Below are positions 9,277-18,892 of a DNA stretch of 64,000 bases, piece after piece; positions within the stretch are counted from its first letter, which is position 1; every line of letters begins with the position of its first letter. This DNA is from Novosphingobium sp. 9. Lineage in GTDB: Bacteria > Pseudomonadota > Alphaproteobacteria > Sphingomonadales > Sphingomonadaceae. The stretch covers positions 1,206,501 through 1,270,500 of the forward strand of contig NZ_CP022708.1 in assembly GCF_025340265.1 (NCBI RefSeq), read 5' to 3'. Below the pieces are notes generated by a model, which saw nothing but the letters and a program-made list of their open reading frames with translations, was not told the origin of the DNA and ran no database searches. The position numbers were made by a program, and so were the translations under genes.

Positions 9277-10500
9277 ATGCGTCGCAGCACCGACCGTATT
9301 CTCACAACCCACGTTGGCAGCCTGATCCGAACGGAAGGCCTGCGCGCGCTCTATCAGCGCAGCAAGGGTGGCGAGACCGTGACACAGGCGGACTTCGATG
9401 CCGAACTCGCCAAGGGCGTTGCCGAAGTGGTTTCGCAACAGGCAGCCGTGGGGATCGACGTTCCGTCCGACGGCGAATATGGCAAGACCGGGTGGACGGC
9501 CTATCTGATGAAGCGCCTTTCGGGACTTCAGCCACGCCAACGTCAGGCCGGCGATCCCGATCCGGTCGACCCGCGAACGGCGGGGCGCGGCCAGACCCAG
9601 TTCACCGAGTTCTACGAAGCTTACAATCCCATCCAGCAATACGACTGGTCCGGCCCGGATTTCTTCCGCCAGGCGGAATCGCTCGATCACAACCGCATGT
9701 CCTCGATGGTCGAATGCGTGGGGCCGCTGGCCTATGACGATACCGACGTGAAGCGGGATATCGTCAATTTCAAGGCTGCACTGGCCGAGCACGAATTTGC
9801 CGATGCCTTCCTGCCGGTGGCAGCGCCGGAAAGCGCGCGCGGGGTACGCCTCAATCGCTTCTATGCCAGCGACGATGCGTTTCTGGGCGCGCTGGCCGAT
9901 GTGCTCCGTGCGGAATACCGCGCCATCCTGGATGCCGGTCTGCTGATCCAGCTCGATGACGCCTACCTTCCTTGCGAATACGATCGCCGGCTGGTGCATC
10001 AGGATCCTGCCGAAGTGCACCGGGCCTTCAGTGCCTATGTGGAGATGATCAATTATGCGCTGGAAGGCATCCCCGAAGACCGGGTGCGCTATCACGTCTG
10101 CTGGGGCAGCTGGAACGGTCCACACACGTCCGATGTGCCGCTGCGCACGCTGCTGGACCTGATCCTGAAGGTAAAGGCGCAGGCCTATACTTTCGAGGCG
10201 GCGGGACCGCGCCATGCTCATGAAGCCGAAGTCTGGGGCGAAGTGAAGATCCCCGAGGGTAAGATCCTGCTGCCCGGCGTGGTATCGCACTCCACCAACG
10301 TGGTCGAACACCCGGAACTGGTTTCGCAGCGCATCCAGACATTTGCCCGCATGGTGGGTCGCGAGAATGTGATCGCAAGCACCGATTGCGGCTTCTCCCA
10401 GAACTGGGATCACCTGCGCGTTCATCCACAGGTGCAGTGGGCCAAGCTAGATGCGCTCGTTCAGGGCGCGCGCCATGCCAGCGGGGTACTCTGGCGCTAG
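9277..10500 (+). CDS. Cobalamin-independent methionine synthase family protein (MetE C-domain/EaCoMT-like)
   Basis: 407 residues, about half the length of full MetE, so it has only the catalytic zinc barrel. The start MRRSTDRILTTHVGSL is the signature of the short COG0620 branch that includes alkyl:thiol transferases. Zinc ligands are visible as His and Cys in HVCWGSW (about residue 273) and a Cys in STDCGFS (about 370), with acidic residues between. Such proteins activate a thiol to attack an alkyl group. Whether it makes methionine or demethylates or dealkylates a substrate cannot be told from sequence. Its promoter shares an element with the methyltransferase/MetF-like operon opposite it. 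Confidence 0.82.
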   Translation: MRRSTDRILTTHVGSLIRTEGLRALYQRSKGGETVTQADFDAELAKGVAEVVSQQAAVGIDVPSDGEYGKTGWTAYLMKRLSGLQPRQRQAGDPDPVDPRTAGRGQTQFTEFYEAYNPIQQYDWSGPDFFRQAESLDHNRMSSMVECVGPLAYDDTDVKRDIVNFKAALAEHEFADAFLPVAAPESARGVRLNRFYASDDAFLGALADVLRAEYRAILDAGLLIQLDDAYLPCEYDRRLVHQDPAEVHRAFSAYVEMINYALEGIPEDRVRYHVCWGSWNGPHTSDVPLRTLLDLILKVKAQAYTFEAAGPRHAHEAEVWGEVKIPEGKILLPGVVSHSTNVVEHPELVSQRIQTFARMVGRENVIASTDCGFSQNWDHLRVHPQVQWAKLDALVQGARHASGVLWR

Positions 10501-10533
10501 AAACCAAGCACAGAAATTAGGCCCAGAAACCAG

Positions 10534-10564
10534 GCGGGGCCGGGCACCGCAAGCCCGGCCCCGC
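10534..10564 (+). terminator. Strong GC hairpin after the MetE-like gene
   Basis: GCGGGGCCGGGC (10534-10545) pairs perfectly with GCCCGGCCCCGC (10553-10564) around a 7-base loop. There is no U tract, so termination efficiency is uncertain. Confidence 0.5.
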
Positions 10565-10718
10565 TCGGTAACTCGATAAAGAGCGGCCTTGCGCGGACTT
10601 CCCGGTGCCGTGTCCGCATGGCACCCATGACCTGAGAGATCGCTGGAAAGACGATCCAAAGGCCTAATAGCAATATACTATTACGGAAATAAAAATATAA
10701 GACTACGGAGAGAATGTC

Positions 10719-12056
10719 ATGGCAGACGTGGCTTATAGCCCGGCAGCACAGCAATCGAGCATACCCTGTAAGAGTTCTTCGACAGGTTCAGGCAGGCCGA
10801 CATCGGCGTGGGGCATCCTGATCTTGCTGTCCGTCGGCGTGCTCATCGCCTATATCGACCGCACCAGCATAGCTTCCGTGCTGGCCGACCGCCCCTTCAT
10901 CTCCTATTTTGCACTTACCGATGTGCAACGCGGTTGGGTTAATGCCGCCTTTTTCTGGTCTTATGCAGTCGTACAAGTGCCGATGGGCTGGATCGTCGAT
11001 CGCTATGGCGTAAAGTTGCCCTATACCTTGTGCTTTGGCATCTGGTGCCTTGCCACAGCCGTTACCGGCGCGGTCGCAACACTTTACGCATTGCTCCTGC
11101 TGCGCCTGATCGTCGGGGTCGCGGAATCTGCCGTTATTCCAGCCAGCTATCGCTGGATTCGCGACAATTTCGACGAACGCAGGGCTGGGTCTGCAGTCGG
11201 GATTTTTGCTGCGGGCAACAAGCTGGGACCAGCACTTGGCGCACCGGTCGCCGCCTGGCTGATCGTTCATTACGACTGGCGCATGATGTTCTTTGCCACC
11301 GGCCTGCTGGGACTGGCATGGCTGGTGCCGTGGATCGGTCTGGTACGCAATGACCTCCCATCTGCAGCCGAGCGCCAGGAAAGACATCGCCGGGCTTCTG
11401 CCGTCTCTCTTCGCGCCATCATCGCCAGCCCAGTCGTTTGGGGAACGATGATCTCAAGCTTCTGCTATGGCTATTTCACTTTTTACTGCATGTCGTGGAT
11501 GCCGTCATATCTGGTAGAAGAGCGCGGCCTGTCGCTTCAGGCATCGGGACTTTACACGTTCTTCAGCTTTGCGGGGATCGCCGTGGTGGCAGTGCTTGCC
11601 GGTTGGATGGCAGACCGCATTATCGCGCGCGGAGGCGATGCGGTATTTGTTCGCAAGGCCTTCGTCGTCGCAGGATTCATCGGCGGCTGCACTGTGATTT
11701 TCGGCGCATATGCAACCTCGCTGCATGTCGCCCTGTTCTGGAATGTGTTCTCGCTGTCCTGGCTGGGGTTGGCGACGGCAAACAACCTGGCCCTGTGCCG
11801 TCTGACACTGATCCCCAGACAGGCCGTCGGCCTTACGACCGGCGTACAGCAAGTCGCGCTGAGCCTGTCGGGAGGCGTATCAGCAAGCGTCTCGGGCTGG
11901 CTGCTTCACATCAGCGGAGGCTACGACATGCCGATCCTCGTGATCGTACTGTTCTGCCTGATCGGTGCCGGCGCCACTGTTGTGCTGATGCGCCGCGAAT
12001 GGGCCCCTCAGATCAGCGGAACTACCGACAAGGAAGCCTCTGCCCAGGAATGTTAG
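10719..12056 (+). CDS. MFS transporter, anion:cation symporter (ACS)-like
   Basis: 445 residues with a full set of about 12 hydrophobic segments. VGVLIAYIDRTSIASVLADR is the first helix with the conserved Asp-Arg, and VDRYGVKLPY is the MFS loop 2-3 motif. RWIRDNFDERRAGSAVG and ALGAPVAAWLI resemble the sugar-acid/organic-anion ACS family. The ATG at 10719 has GGAGAG about 8 bases upstream. It follows the MetE-like gene on the same strand, separated by a hairpin, so it may have its own AT-rich promoter (10660-10700). The substrate is unknown; organic anions are the family norm. Confidence 0.82.
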   Translation: MADVAYSPAAQQSSIPCKSSSTGSGRPTSAWGILILLSVGVLIAYIDRTSIASVLADRPFISYFALTDVQRGWVNAAFFWSYAVVQVPMGWIVDRYGVKLPYTLCFGIWCLATAVTGAVATLYALLLLRLIVGVAESAVIPASYRWIRDNFDERRAGSAVGIFAAGNKLGPALGAPVAAWLIVHYDWRMMFFATGLLGLAWLVPWIGLVRNDLPSAAERQERHRRASAVSLRAIIASPVVWGTMISSFCYGYFTFYCMSWMPSYLVEERGLSLQASGLYTFFSFAGIAVVAVLAGWMADRIIARGGDAVFVRKAFVVAGFIGGCTVIFGAYATSLHVALFWNVFSLSWLGLATANNLALCRLTLIPRQAVGLTTGVQQVALSLSGGVSASVSGWLLHISGGYDMPILVIVLFCLIGAGATVVLMRREWAPQISGTTDKEASAQEC

Positions 12057-12176
12057 CGATCATGGACGCAGGGCAGCCAAGCCGATCGTGACATGAAGAG
12101 GGCGAAAGCGAGGATAGTCGGAACTGGCGTGTTTTACGAGTACCGCCTGCCAATCTCGCTTCCGGTTCCGCTGAAA

Positions 12177-12317
12177 GGCTGATTCAGTCTCCCCGCTAAG
12201 ATGGAGGCTGGCTGACGCGGCAGCGATACGAACTCACAGACGGTGAATGGCTGATCATCGAACCGCTGTTGCCGAACAAGACGGACTGACGCAGAATATA
12301 TGTTTCCCGTCAGTCCG
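12177..12317 (+). mobile_element. IS5-family insertion sequence remnant
   Basis: From 12212 a short frame reads LTRQRYELTDGEWLIIEPLL then PNKTD and stop (12287-12289). This is the N-terminal signature of IS5-type transposases, here without its ATG and cut after 26 codons. GGCTGATTCAGTC (12177-12189) looks like the terminal repeat of that group. CGGACTGACG (12282-12291) and CGTCAGTCCG (12308-12317) form a perfect inverted repeat at the broken side. The rest of the element is gone. The surrounding 12057-12356 shows no other gene. Confidence 0.6.
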
Positions 12318-12356
12318 CACCTTATCCCGGAAAAAGCTCTCTGTGACCAATTCCCA

Positions 12357-14773
12357 TTAGATCGGCATACCGAGCGGGATCACAGGGGCCGCTCCCGGCG
12401 CGATTACTTTAGCCAGAGCATCCTTGTCTTCCAGCATTTCCGCGGTGCCGCGTGCCCAGCGGGCATCCTCGCCAGCGCCGCTAACCTTAGCCAGCGCCGC
12501 TGCCTCCTCGTGCAGCTTGTCGGTCAGGATTGCGGCGACATCGCCGGGGGTGTCTTTGTCATGCGCGGCCTTGGCGATGGACACCAGCGTACGATAGGCC
12601 ACTCTGCGGCCCACTGCCGAAGTGCGCGCATCGACGGTAGCGACGATAAGCTTGTCGATCACCTCGTCGAGGCCCGGCAGCGCGGCATCGGCCTGATGCT
12701 GGAGATAGACGCGCGTCAGGCGCGCAGGAGCCAGCAGCGAGTCCAGCGTGACCTGCGCGGCCACATCCGCTGCCACCAGCGGATCGAAGGCGGATGCCCC
12801 GGCGGTATCAAGCACTTCGGTATCGAACTGCGCATCGGCGCGGCCGTTGACACCATAGGACAGCAGCGGCAACAGCTTTGCAGGCACCGTCAGCTCCTTT
12901 TCGGACAGCGTCTCCAGCATCGCAGAAAGCGCCGCTTCCTGCTTGGCCCCAGAAGCCGGGTCGGCAGGGCGCTGCCGTCTCCCACTACCGAATAGGTATA
13001 GTTCACGCCGCCCACCAGCTTGCCCACGGCATCGATCTCATACCGGTGGAGCAGCCACATCGGCACGAATTTGCGCCGCAGATCGGACAAGGCCTCACCG
13101 GGGCGCAGAACGCCGGGGCCGAAGTTGCCCATCGCGATCCGGCGCACCGCCATGATGTGCTGGAGATCGGGCGCCTCGTCTGCGCCATCGGTCCACATGC
13201 TGTCGCCCGGTACGCCAAGGTCAGCACTGCGCCCGTCGATGTCGGTCATATAGCGCATGCCTGCCTGCTGGATCGCTAATGCCTTGGCAGCCGCGGCCTT
13301 GTCATGATCCTGCCCCGGCAGCGGCTGGCCATAGAGCCAGTCGACAGTGAACTTGTCCCATGTGCCGATGCCAGATGCGTAGGCGTCCGACAGATCGATC
13401 TTGCCATCGGTGATCTTCATCCGCGCGATGGGATAATCCATCACCGAGGTTCGGTCCTGCGTCGAGCCCTCGAAGTTGTGAACGAAGCCGATGGCGTGGC
13501 CGACCTCGTGTGCGCCCAGCTGGCTGATCCGCGCCAGCGAGATGCGGACCGGATCGTTCGGACCGCCGGTGTTCTCCTGTGCGGTACCGACAAGGCTCTC
13601 GTACAGGATCATATCCTGCCGCACCCGCAGCGCACCCAACACGACGTTACCCTTGACGATTTCGCCCGTACGCGGATCGATCACTCCCCCGCCGTAGGAC
13701 CAACTGCGGGTCAGGCGATCACCCCAGTTCACGACATTATAGCGCACGTCCTGCGGATCGGCGTCAGGCGGCAGAATCTTCACCTGGAACGCGTCAATAT
13801 AGCCGGCTGCGTCGAACGCCTGATTCCACCAGGCGACGCCCTGCGCCAGCGCTGTACGGATCGGTTCGGGCGCGGCGCGGTCAATATAGAAGACGATCGG
13901 CTTCTTCACCTTCGAGCGCGGCGCGGACGGATCGAGCTTGTCGAGCCGGAAGTGGTTGGCGAGCTGGTACTGCACATCTTCGCCCAGCGGCGTGCCGAAA
14001 TCGTAGACCTGCGATCCGTGCGAGCCCGAACGGATGTCGAAGCGGCGCACCGCAAAGCCCGCATCGGGCAGCTTCACCAGCGAGTGGTGCACCACGAAGC
14101 TGACCTTGCGACCGTCGGGCGCGATATTGTCCACCTCCTTGCCGGGGCTGTCGTTGGTATAGGTCTGGACGGCTTCCAGCTCGATATTGTCCGGAAAGAC
14201 CTTCACGGCGGAAGGATCGGCTGCGCTCAGGCTTTCGTCGAGCTTCCAGCCCTTGGCGTCCTGTCCCAGCGCCTTGGTGATGTTCATCGTGTCATGCGTC
14301 AGGAACGGCGCGATATCGATCGTCACCGAACCGTCGGCATCGGCGGAAACCACATCGACCATGCCCACCGTGCTGAACGGGAAACTATCCTTGGCGCCCT
14401 GTTCGATTTCAGGCGGCCCGCTGGCGCGGAAGCGCGGATTTTCATAGGTGATCGCCATCTTCTTGCCGAAGCGGCGAAACGCCAGCAACTGCGTCTCGCC
14501 CAGCATCCCGTGGTCCAGACGCACAGGGGCCGACCCCAGGCCGACCTTCAGCGCAGTGGCATAGAGGAAACGCCCGCTCACTCCGTTCTTGTCGGGTGGG
14601 GGCAGCTTGATGAGAATTCTTCCGGAATCCTTGTCAACGCTGACCGGCAGCAGCGCGCCGTCGGGCGAGGCGATCGTTACCGGTGCGGCACGCGCAGGAA
14701 CGGACAGGCCCAGGACAAGGGCCAGCGAGAGCGGCGCGGCGAACGATACAGCGCGAGAGAGGCGACGAGGCAT
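12357..14773 (-). CDS. Secreted zinc-dependent metalloprotease, HExxHxxxxxH type (one frameshift)
   Basis: About 805 residues after correction. A clear signal peptide opens it (MPRRLSRAVSFAAPLSLALV, then a cut after ARA). A large N-terminal domain is followed by the metzincin-like zinc site HEVGHAIGFVH, about residues 420-430, with downstream SVMDYPIARM resembling a Met-turn region. This matches the bacterial zinc-dependent metalloproteases carrying DUF5117/DUF4953-type domains. The C-terminal 180 residues are in another frame. One C is missing opposite 12967-12969; adding it joins VVGDGSAPADPASGAKQEAA to the remainder. It is probably periplasmic or outer-membrane associated, degrading peptides. 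It is divergent from an Lrp-type regulator. Confidence 0.83.
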
Positions 14774-14904
14774 GAACTATCTCCCTGAGAATCCCCGCCT
14801 TCCGTCATCCGCCCCGTTTGCGACAATCTGCAGTGCCGCTGCGATCAAGCTAACACACCAAGGATTGCGTTACTCATCAAAGACCAGCAATTTTTAGACG
14901 ATTC

Positions 14905-14932
14905 TTGATGGATTCATGTCCGAATCCATCAA
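14905..14932. promoter_or_regulatory. Perfect palindrome, candidate Lrp-family operator
   Basis: TTGATGGATTC (14905-14915) and GAATCCATCAA (14922-14932) are exact inverted repeats separated by 6 bases. They lie 18 bases upstream of the Lrp-type regulator and 131 bases upstream of the divergent metalloprotease. The position fits autoregulation and control of the protease. Confidence 0.6.
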
Positions 14933-14950
14933 AAGTAGGGGGAAAGCGAA

Positions 14951-15472
14951 ATGATCGAGATCGAGAGGACCGACTATCGAATATTGCATGAGCTGTCCCG
15001 TGACGGACGCATGTCGGACGTCGCGCTGGGAGAGCGGGTCCATCTTTCCAGCACGGCCGTAGCCCGCCGCCGTAAGCTGCTGGAAGAGCGCGGGGTCATC
15101 CGAGGGTACAACGCACAACTGGATATGGGGACGCTCGATCTGAACATGATGGTCGTCATCATGATCGAGCTAACCTCGCAGGCAGAGCATGTGCTCAACG
15201 AGTTCGAACAGGCCGTCGTCGCCTGCCCGTCCATGACCTACTGCAGCTTCATTTCAGGAGAGACGGACTTTCTAATGTTCGTCCATGTCCGCTCGTTCGA
15301 GGACTACGACAAGGTCTACCGCCGCGAGCTTTCCACGCTGCCCCATGTCGCCAAGATCCGCAGCAGCTTCGTGATGCGCAAGGTGCTGGACAGAACCTTG
15401 CCGCCGGTCCTTTTCGAGGGGCCGCGAGCCGGAGCGAATCCCATGTGGCACCGCGCTACCGAAACGGTTTGA
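14951..15472 (+). CDS. Lrp/AsnC family transcriptional regulator
   Basis: 173 residues. The N-terminal winged HTH is visible: DYRILHELSRDGRMSDVALG, then LSSTAVARRRKLLEERGVIR as recognition helix and wing. From about residue 65 it has the RAM/AsnC effector domain (MMVVIMIELTSQAEHVLNEF, SFISGETDFLMFVHV). Such proteins sense amino acids or small effectors as octamers. AGGGGGA lies 8 bases before the ATG. Its place between a secreted protease and a TonB receptor/M20 amidohydrolase pair suggests it controls amino-acid or peptide scavenging genes. The palindrome directly upstream is a likely binding site. Confidence 0.9.
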   Translation: MIEIERTDYRILHELSRDGRMSDVALGERVHLSSTAVARRRKLLEERGVIRGYNAQLDMGTLDLNMMVVIMIELTSQAEHVLNEFEQAVVACPSMTYCSFISGETDFLMFVHVRSFEDYDKVYRRELSTLPHVAKIRSSFVMRKVLDRTLPPVLFEGPRAGANPMWHRATETV

Positions 15473-15882
15473 AAGCTGCGTAAATATCCAGCAACACATT
15501 TTGATTCCTGCGCATACAGCAGGGATTGTGAGGGAAAGCTGCGCGACAGGCGGAATATAGCAGCAAATTAGCAAGGATGCGGCGGAGCAGTTCTGTTATA
15601 CATTTTGACGACAGAACGAAATGTTCGTTCTTCATGGCGACATTTTGAATGATTTTATAATTTCAGCCTGCTGTACCCAGGCTGAACAGGGCGTAAAACT
15701 GAACTGCCCCGAGAGCGCTCCTGAGCGTCTTCGGGTCGCATGAACCGATAAAGAAAAAGCGATGATGGCGCCTCGCCCGAACCGGTGAGGCGCCCGTGGC
15801 GGAGCCTTGCCTGACGGCGGGGTTCCGCGACGGGGAGAAGGTGTGCCCGAAGGCGTCTCGAAGACGGCCAATGAGGGGGCTC
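15473..15882 (+). promoter_or_regulatory. Leader and promoter region of the TonB receptor gene
   Basis: About 410 bases without a supported gene. AGAACGAA (15613-15620) and TTCGTTCT (15624-15631) form a perfect 8-bp palindrome with a 3-base centre in AT-rich DNA. It lies 252 bases before the receptor start and is a candidate operator different from the Lrp palindrome. Confidence 0.4.
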
Positions 15883-18819
15883 ATGATGTTTTCCTGCACT
15901 ACCGACGATTTCGCGATCCGTACCGGACAACGTTCCAGTATGTTGCCGCAGGCCCGGCTGGCCTTGCTGGCAGGCTCCGCCGCCATGGCTTTTGGCACCG
16001 GCACGGCTCATGCCCAGACGGCAGAAGCCAGCGCACAGGCCGCGCCGGTCGCCGTCGCGGATGAAACTGCAGCCCCGGCCTCCGACATCGTCGTGACCGG
16101 CAGCCGTATCGTGCGCGATGGCTATAGCGCTCCGACCCCGGTGACCGTGCTCGGATCGCAGGAAATCAATGCGCAGAAACCCGCCAATATCTCGGATTTC
16201 GTGAACCAGCTTCCGGCCATCACCGCAGGCAGCACGTCGGCCAACAGTTCGGGCAGTCTTTCCAACGGCAATGCCGGTATTGCCTCGGTGAACCTTCGCG
16301 GCCTGGGTGCGGGACGCACGCTGGTACTGCTCGACGGACAGCGCTCGGTCGCCTCCAGCGTGAACGGCACCGTGGACGTCAACACGATCCCGCAGGATCT
16401 GGTGGAGCGCGTCGAAGTCGTCACAGGCGGCGCTTCCGCGCAGTACGGCTCTGACGCAGTCGGCGGCGTCATCAACTTCATCCTCAACAAGAAGTTCAAG
16501 GGCTTCAAGGCCACTGCCGACGAAGGCCTTTCGACCTATGGTGATGGTTTCAACTACCGCCTGGGTGCAACCGCCGGCTTCTCGCTGCTGGACGATCGTC
16601 TCCACGTCCTGCTCAACGGAAGCTATTTCAAGCAGAACCCTGTCGCCACGATCGACCGCAGCTGGAACGACAGCGGCTATTTCCAGATCACCAACCCGAA
16701 TTATACCGCGACCAACGGCCAGCCCGAACGCCTCGTCGGTTCGGGTTACGGACCCTACACTTACACCGCCGGCGGCCTCGTCACTTCCGGCGCGTTGATG
16801 GGCACTTACTTCCTGGGCGCGGGGCAGACCGGCCAGTTGAACTACGGCCAGTACAGCACGGCCTCCAGCCCCTACATGATCGGCGGCGACACCGACGTGA
16901 CGCTGGCCGGACACGTTGGCACCAACTCGCTGCTGCCCGATGAAAGCCGCATCTCGGTGTTCAACCGGACGTCTTTCGACGTGACGAACTCGATCGAGAT
17001 CTTCGGCCAGTTCTCGTACAACCGCTATCACGGGATCAGCTACTATCAGCAGACCCCCAGCACCGGCGTCTCGATCAAGTCGGACAATGCCTATCTGCTG
17101 ACCCAGTATCCCGATGTGGCCGCCGCGATGGCCGCAAACAACCTGTCAGCGATCACCATCGGCACCAGCAACGCCGGTTTCCCGGTGCCCGGCAGCGACA
17201 ACACCCGTCAGGTCTACCGCTTCGTCGGCGGCGCGGACGGCAAGTTCAATGCCCTTGGTCGCGACTGGAGCTTCAACGCCTATTTCCAGCACGGCGTCAC
17301 CAAGTCGCACGAGGAGCTGATAAACACCTGGAACAACACCCGCATGGCGCTGGCCCAGGATGCCGTGCTCTACAACGGGCAGATCGTCTGCCGCTCGACC
17401 ATCACCGATCCGACCAACGGCTGCGTACCGATCGACCGGCTGGGCACCGATGGCCCCTCATCCGAGGCGCTCGCCTATATCTACGGCGATGAGCAACCCC
17501 AGCGCGACCAGACGATCAAGCAGGACGTGGGGGCACTCAGCTTCAATACGGAGCTGTTCAATCTGCCCGCAGGACCGGTAGCCGTCGCATTCGGTGGCGA
17601 GTGGCGCCGCGAGGCGATCAGCGGAAGCGTGGACTCGCAGTTCAATTCCGGCTGGCTCTACGGCAACTATCTGGTCAACAAGGGATCGTACAACGTCAAG
17701 GAAGGCTTCGTCGAACTCTCGGTGCCGGTCTTCACCGGCTTCGATCTGGACGCGGCGGGTCGCTATACCGACTATTCGACCTCCGGCGGCGTGACGACCT
17801 ACAAGATCGGCGCCACCTGGCAGCCGATCCCCGACATCAAGCTGCGCGGCACCTACAGCCACGACATTCGCGCGCCCAACCTGCAGGAGCTGTTCGCCGC
17901 CGGCACCGCCCGCACCAACACGGTGATCCTGCCCAGCAACGCGCCGCTGCAGGGCTCGCAACAGTTCATCGAGAACACCGTCGGCAACCCGAACCTGAAG
18001 CCAGAAAAAGCCAATACCTGGACCGCAGGCATCGTGATCTCGCCGCGCTTCCTGCCCGGCTTTACCGCCTCGTTCGACTATTACGACATCAAGATCACCG
18101 ACGCGATCGGCTCGGTCACATCGCAGAACACCGTCGACAACTGCTATAATCTGGGCCTGTCGGAATACTGCGCCAACATCGTCTATTCCGGCGGCGCGCT
18201 CGACACGATCACCATCCAGCCCTTCAACTTCGCCAGCCAGCGAGAAAAAGGCTTCGACATCGCTGCCAGTTATCGCACTGCGATGTCGGCGATCTGGGAG
18301 AAGATCCCCGGCAATTTCAGCATCAGCGCCAACGTGACGCACTATATCTCGAACGTGGTCGACAACGGCGTCTTCCCGATCGACTATGCCGGGGTCAACG
18401 GTGGCAGCCTTTCGGGCAGCTACAGCTCGCCCAGCTGGGTCTACCGCGTCAGCGCCTTCTACGACATCGATCCGGTGACGCTGAATTTCGTCGGACGTGG
18501 CTTCAGCGATGGCGTCTACGGCAACGACTATATCGAGTGCACCTCGAACTGCCCGACCTCGACGACGCAATATCGCACGATCAACGACAACCACATCAAC
18601 GGCGCGATCTATTTCGATGCGTCGGCCAGCGTAAAGCTGCGCGAGGGCGGCCACGAGGCAACGCTCGCCTTTGTGGTGAACAACCTGCTCAACCGCGACC
18701 CCGAACTGATCGGCAACGGCCCCAGCGGCAACAATGTGCCCGCCTACGCCCAGACCAACCGCTCGCTCTACGATGTCTATGGCCGCACCTACCGGCTTTC
18801 GCTGTCCTTCACGCTGTGA
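15883..18819 (+). CDS. TonB-dependent outer-membrane receptor
   Basis: About 978 residues. The signal segment MLPQARLALLAGSAAMAFGT ends at AHAQ. Then comes the TonB-box/plug start SDIVVTGSRIVRDGYSAPTP, with plug motifs LRGLGAGRTLVLLDG, VERVEVVTGGASAQYGSDAV and GGVINFILNKKF. The rest is a 22-strand barrel ending in the outer-membrane signature YRLSLSFTL. Start: ATG pair at 15883/15886 after GAGGGGG; an upstream reading from 15796 has no ribosome site. It is followed 73 bases later by a secreted M20 amidohydrolase, so the pair probably imports and processes a peptide-like or amide-linked nutrient. The ligand is unknown. Confidence 0.9.
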   Translation: MMFSCTTDDFAIRTGQRSSMLPQARLALLAGSAAMAFGTGTAHAQTAEASAQAAPVAVADETAAPASDIVVTGSRIVRDGYSAPTPVTVLGSQEINAQKPANISDFVNQLPAITAGSTSANSSGSLSNGNAGIASVNLRGLGAGRTLVLLDGQRSVASSVNGTVDVNTIPQDLVERVEVVTGGASAQYGSDAVGGVINFILNKKFKGFKATADEGLSTYGDGFNYRLGATAGFSLLDDRLHVLLNGSYFKQNPVATIDRSWNDSGYFQITNPNYTATNGQPERLVGSGYGPYTYTAGGLVTSGALMGTYFLGAGQTGQLNYGQYSTASSPYMIGGDTDVTLAGHVGTNSLLPDESRISVFNRTSFDVTNSIEIFGQFSYNRYHGISYYQQTPSTGVSIKSDNAYLLTQYPDVAAAMAANNLSAITIGTSNAGFPVPGSDNTRQVYRFVGGADGKFNALGRDWSFNAYFQHGVTKSHEELINTWNNTRMALAQDAVLYNGQIVCRSTITDPTNGCVPIDRLGTDGPSSEALAYIYGDEQPQRDQTIKQDVGALSFNTELFNLPAGPVAVAFGGEWRREAISGSVDSQFNSGWLYGNYLVNKGSYNVKEGFVELSVPVFTGFDLDAAGRYTDYSTSGGVTTYKIGATWQPIPDIKLRGTYSHDIRAPNLQELFAAGTARTNTVILPSNAPLQGSQQFIENTVGNPNLKPEKANTWTAGIVISPRFLPGFTASFDYYDIKITDAIGSVTSQNTVDNCYNLGLSEYCANIVYSGGALDTITIQPFNFASQREKGFDIAASYRTAMSAIWEKIPGNFSISANVTHYISNVVDNGVFPIDYAGVNGGSLSGSYSSPSWVYRVSAFYDIDPVTLNFVGRGFSDGVYGNDYIECTSNCPTSTTQYRTINDNHINGAIYFDASASVKLREGGHEATLAFVVNNLLNRDPELIGNGPSGNNVPAYAQTNRSLYDVYGRTYRLSLSFTL

Positions 18820-18827
18820 CGCCTCAT

Positions 18828-18850
18828 GGCGGGGGAAACGATCCCCCGCC
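18828..18850 (+). terminator. Intercistronic hairpin between receptor and amidohydrolase
   Basis: GGCGGGGGA (18828-18836) pairs perfectly with TCCCCCGCC (18842-18850). Without a U tract it may act as a 3' stabiliser or attenuator and let the downstream gene be expressed at a lower level. Confidence 0.4.
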
Positions 18851-18892
18851 GCCCATTTCCACTCGCCATCCATTCCTTCGAGGGTAACCGAC

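Noticed and set aside
1196..10500. Idea that this is a dicamba or chlorosalicylate degradation cluster
   Set aside because: Gentisate genes and C1 genes are adjacent, but no GcvT-type demethylase, Rieske oxygenase or dehalogenase is visible.
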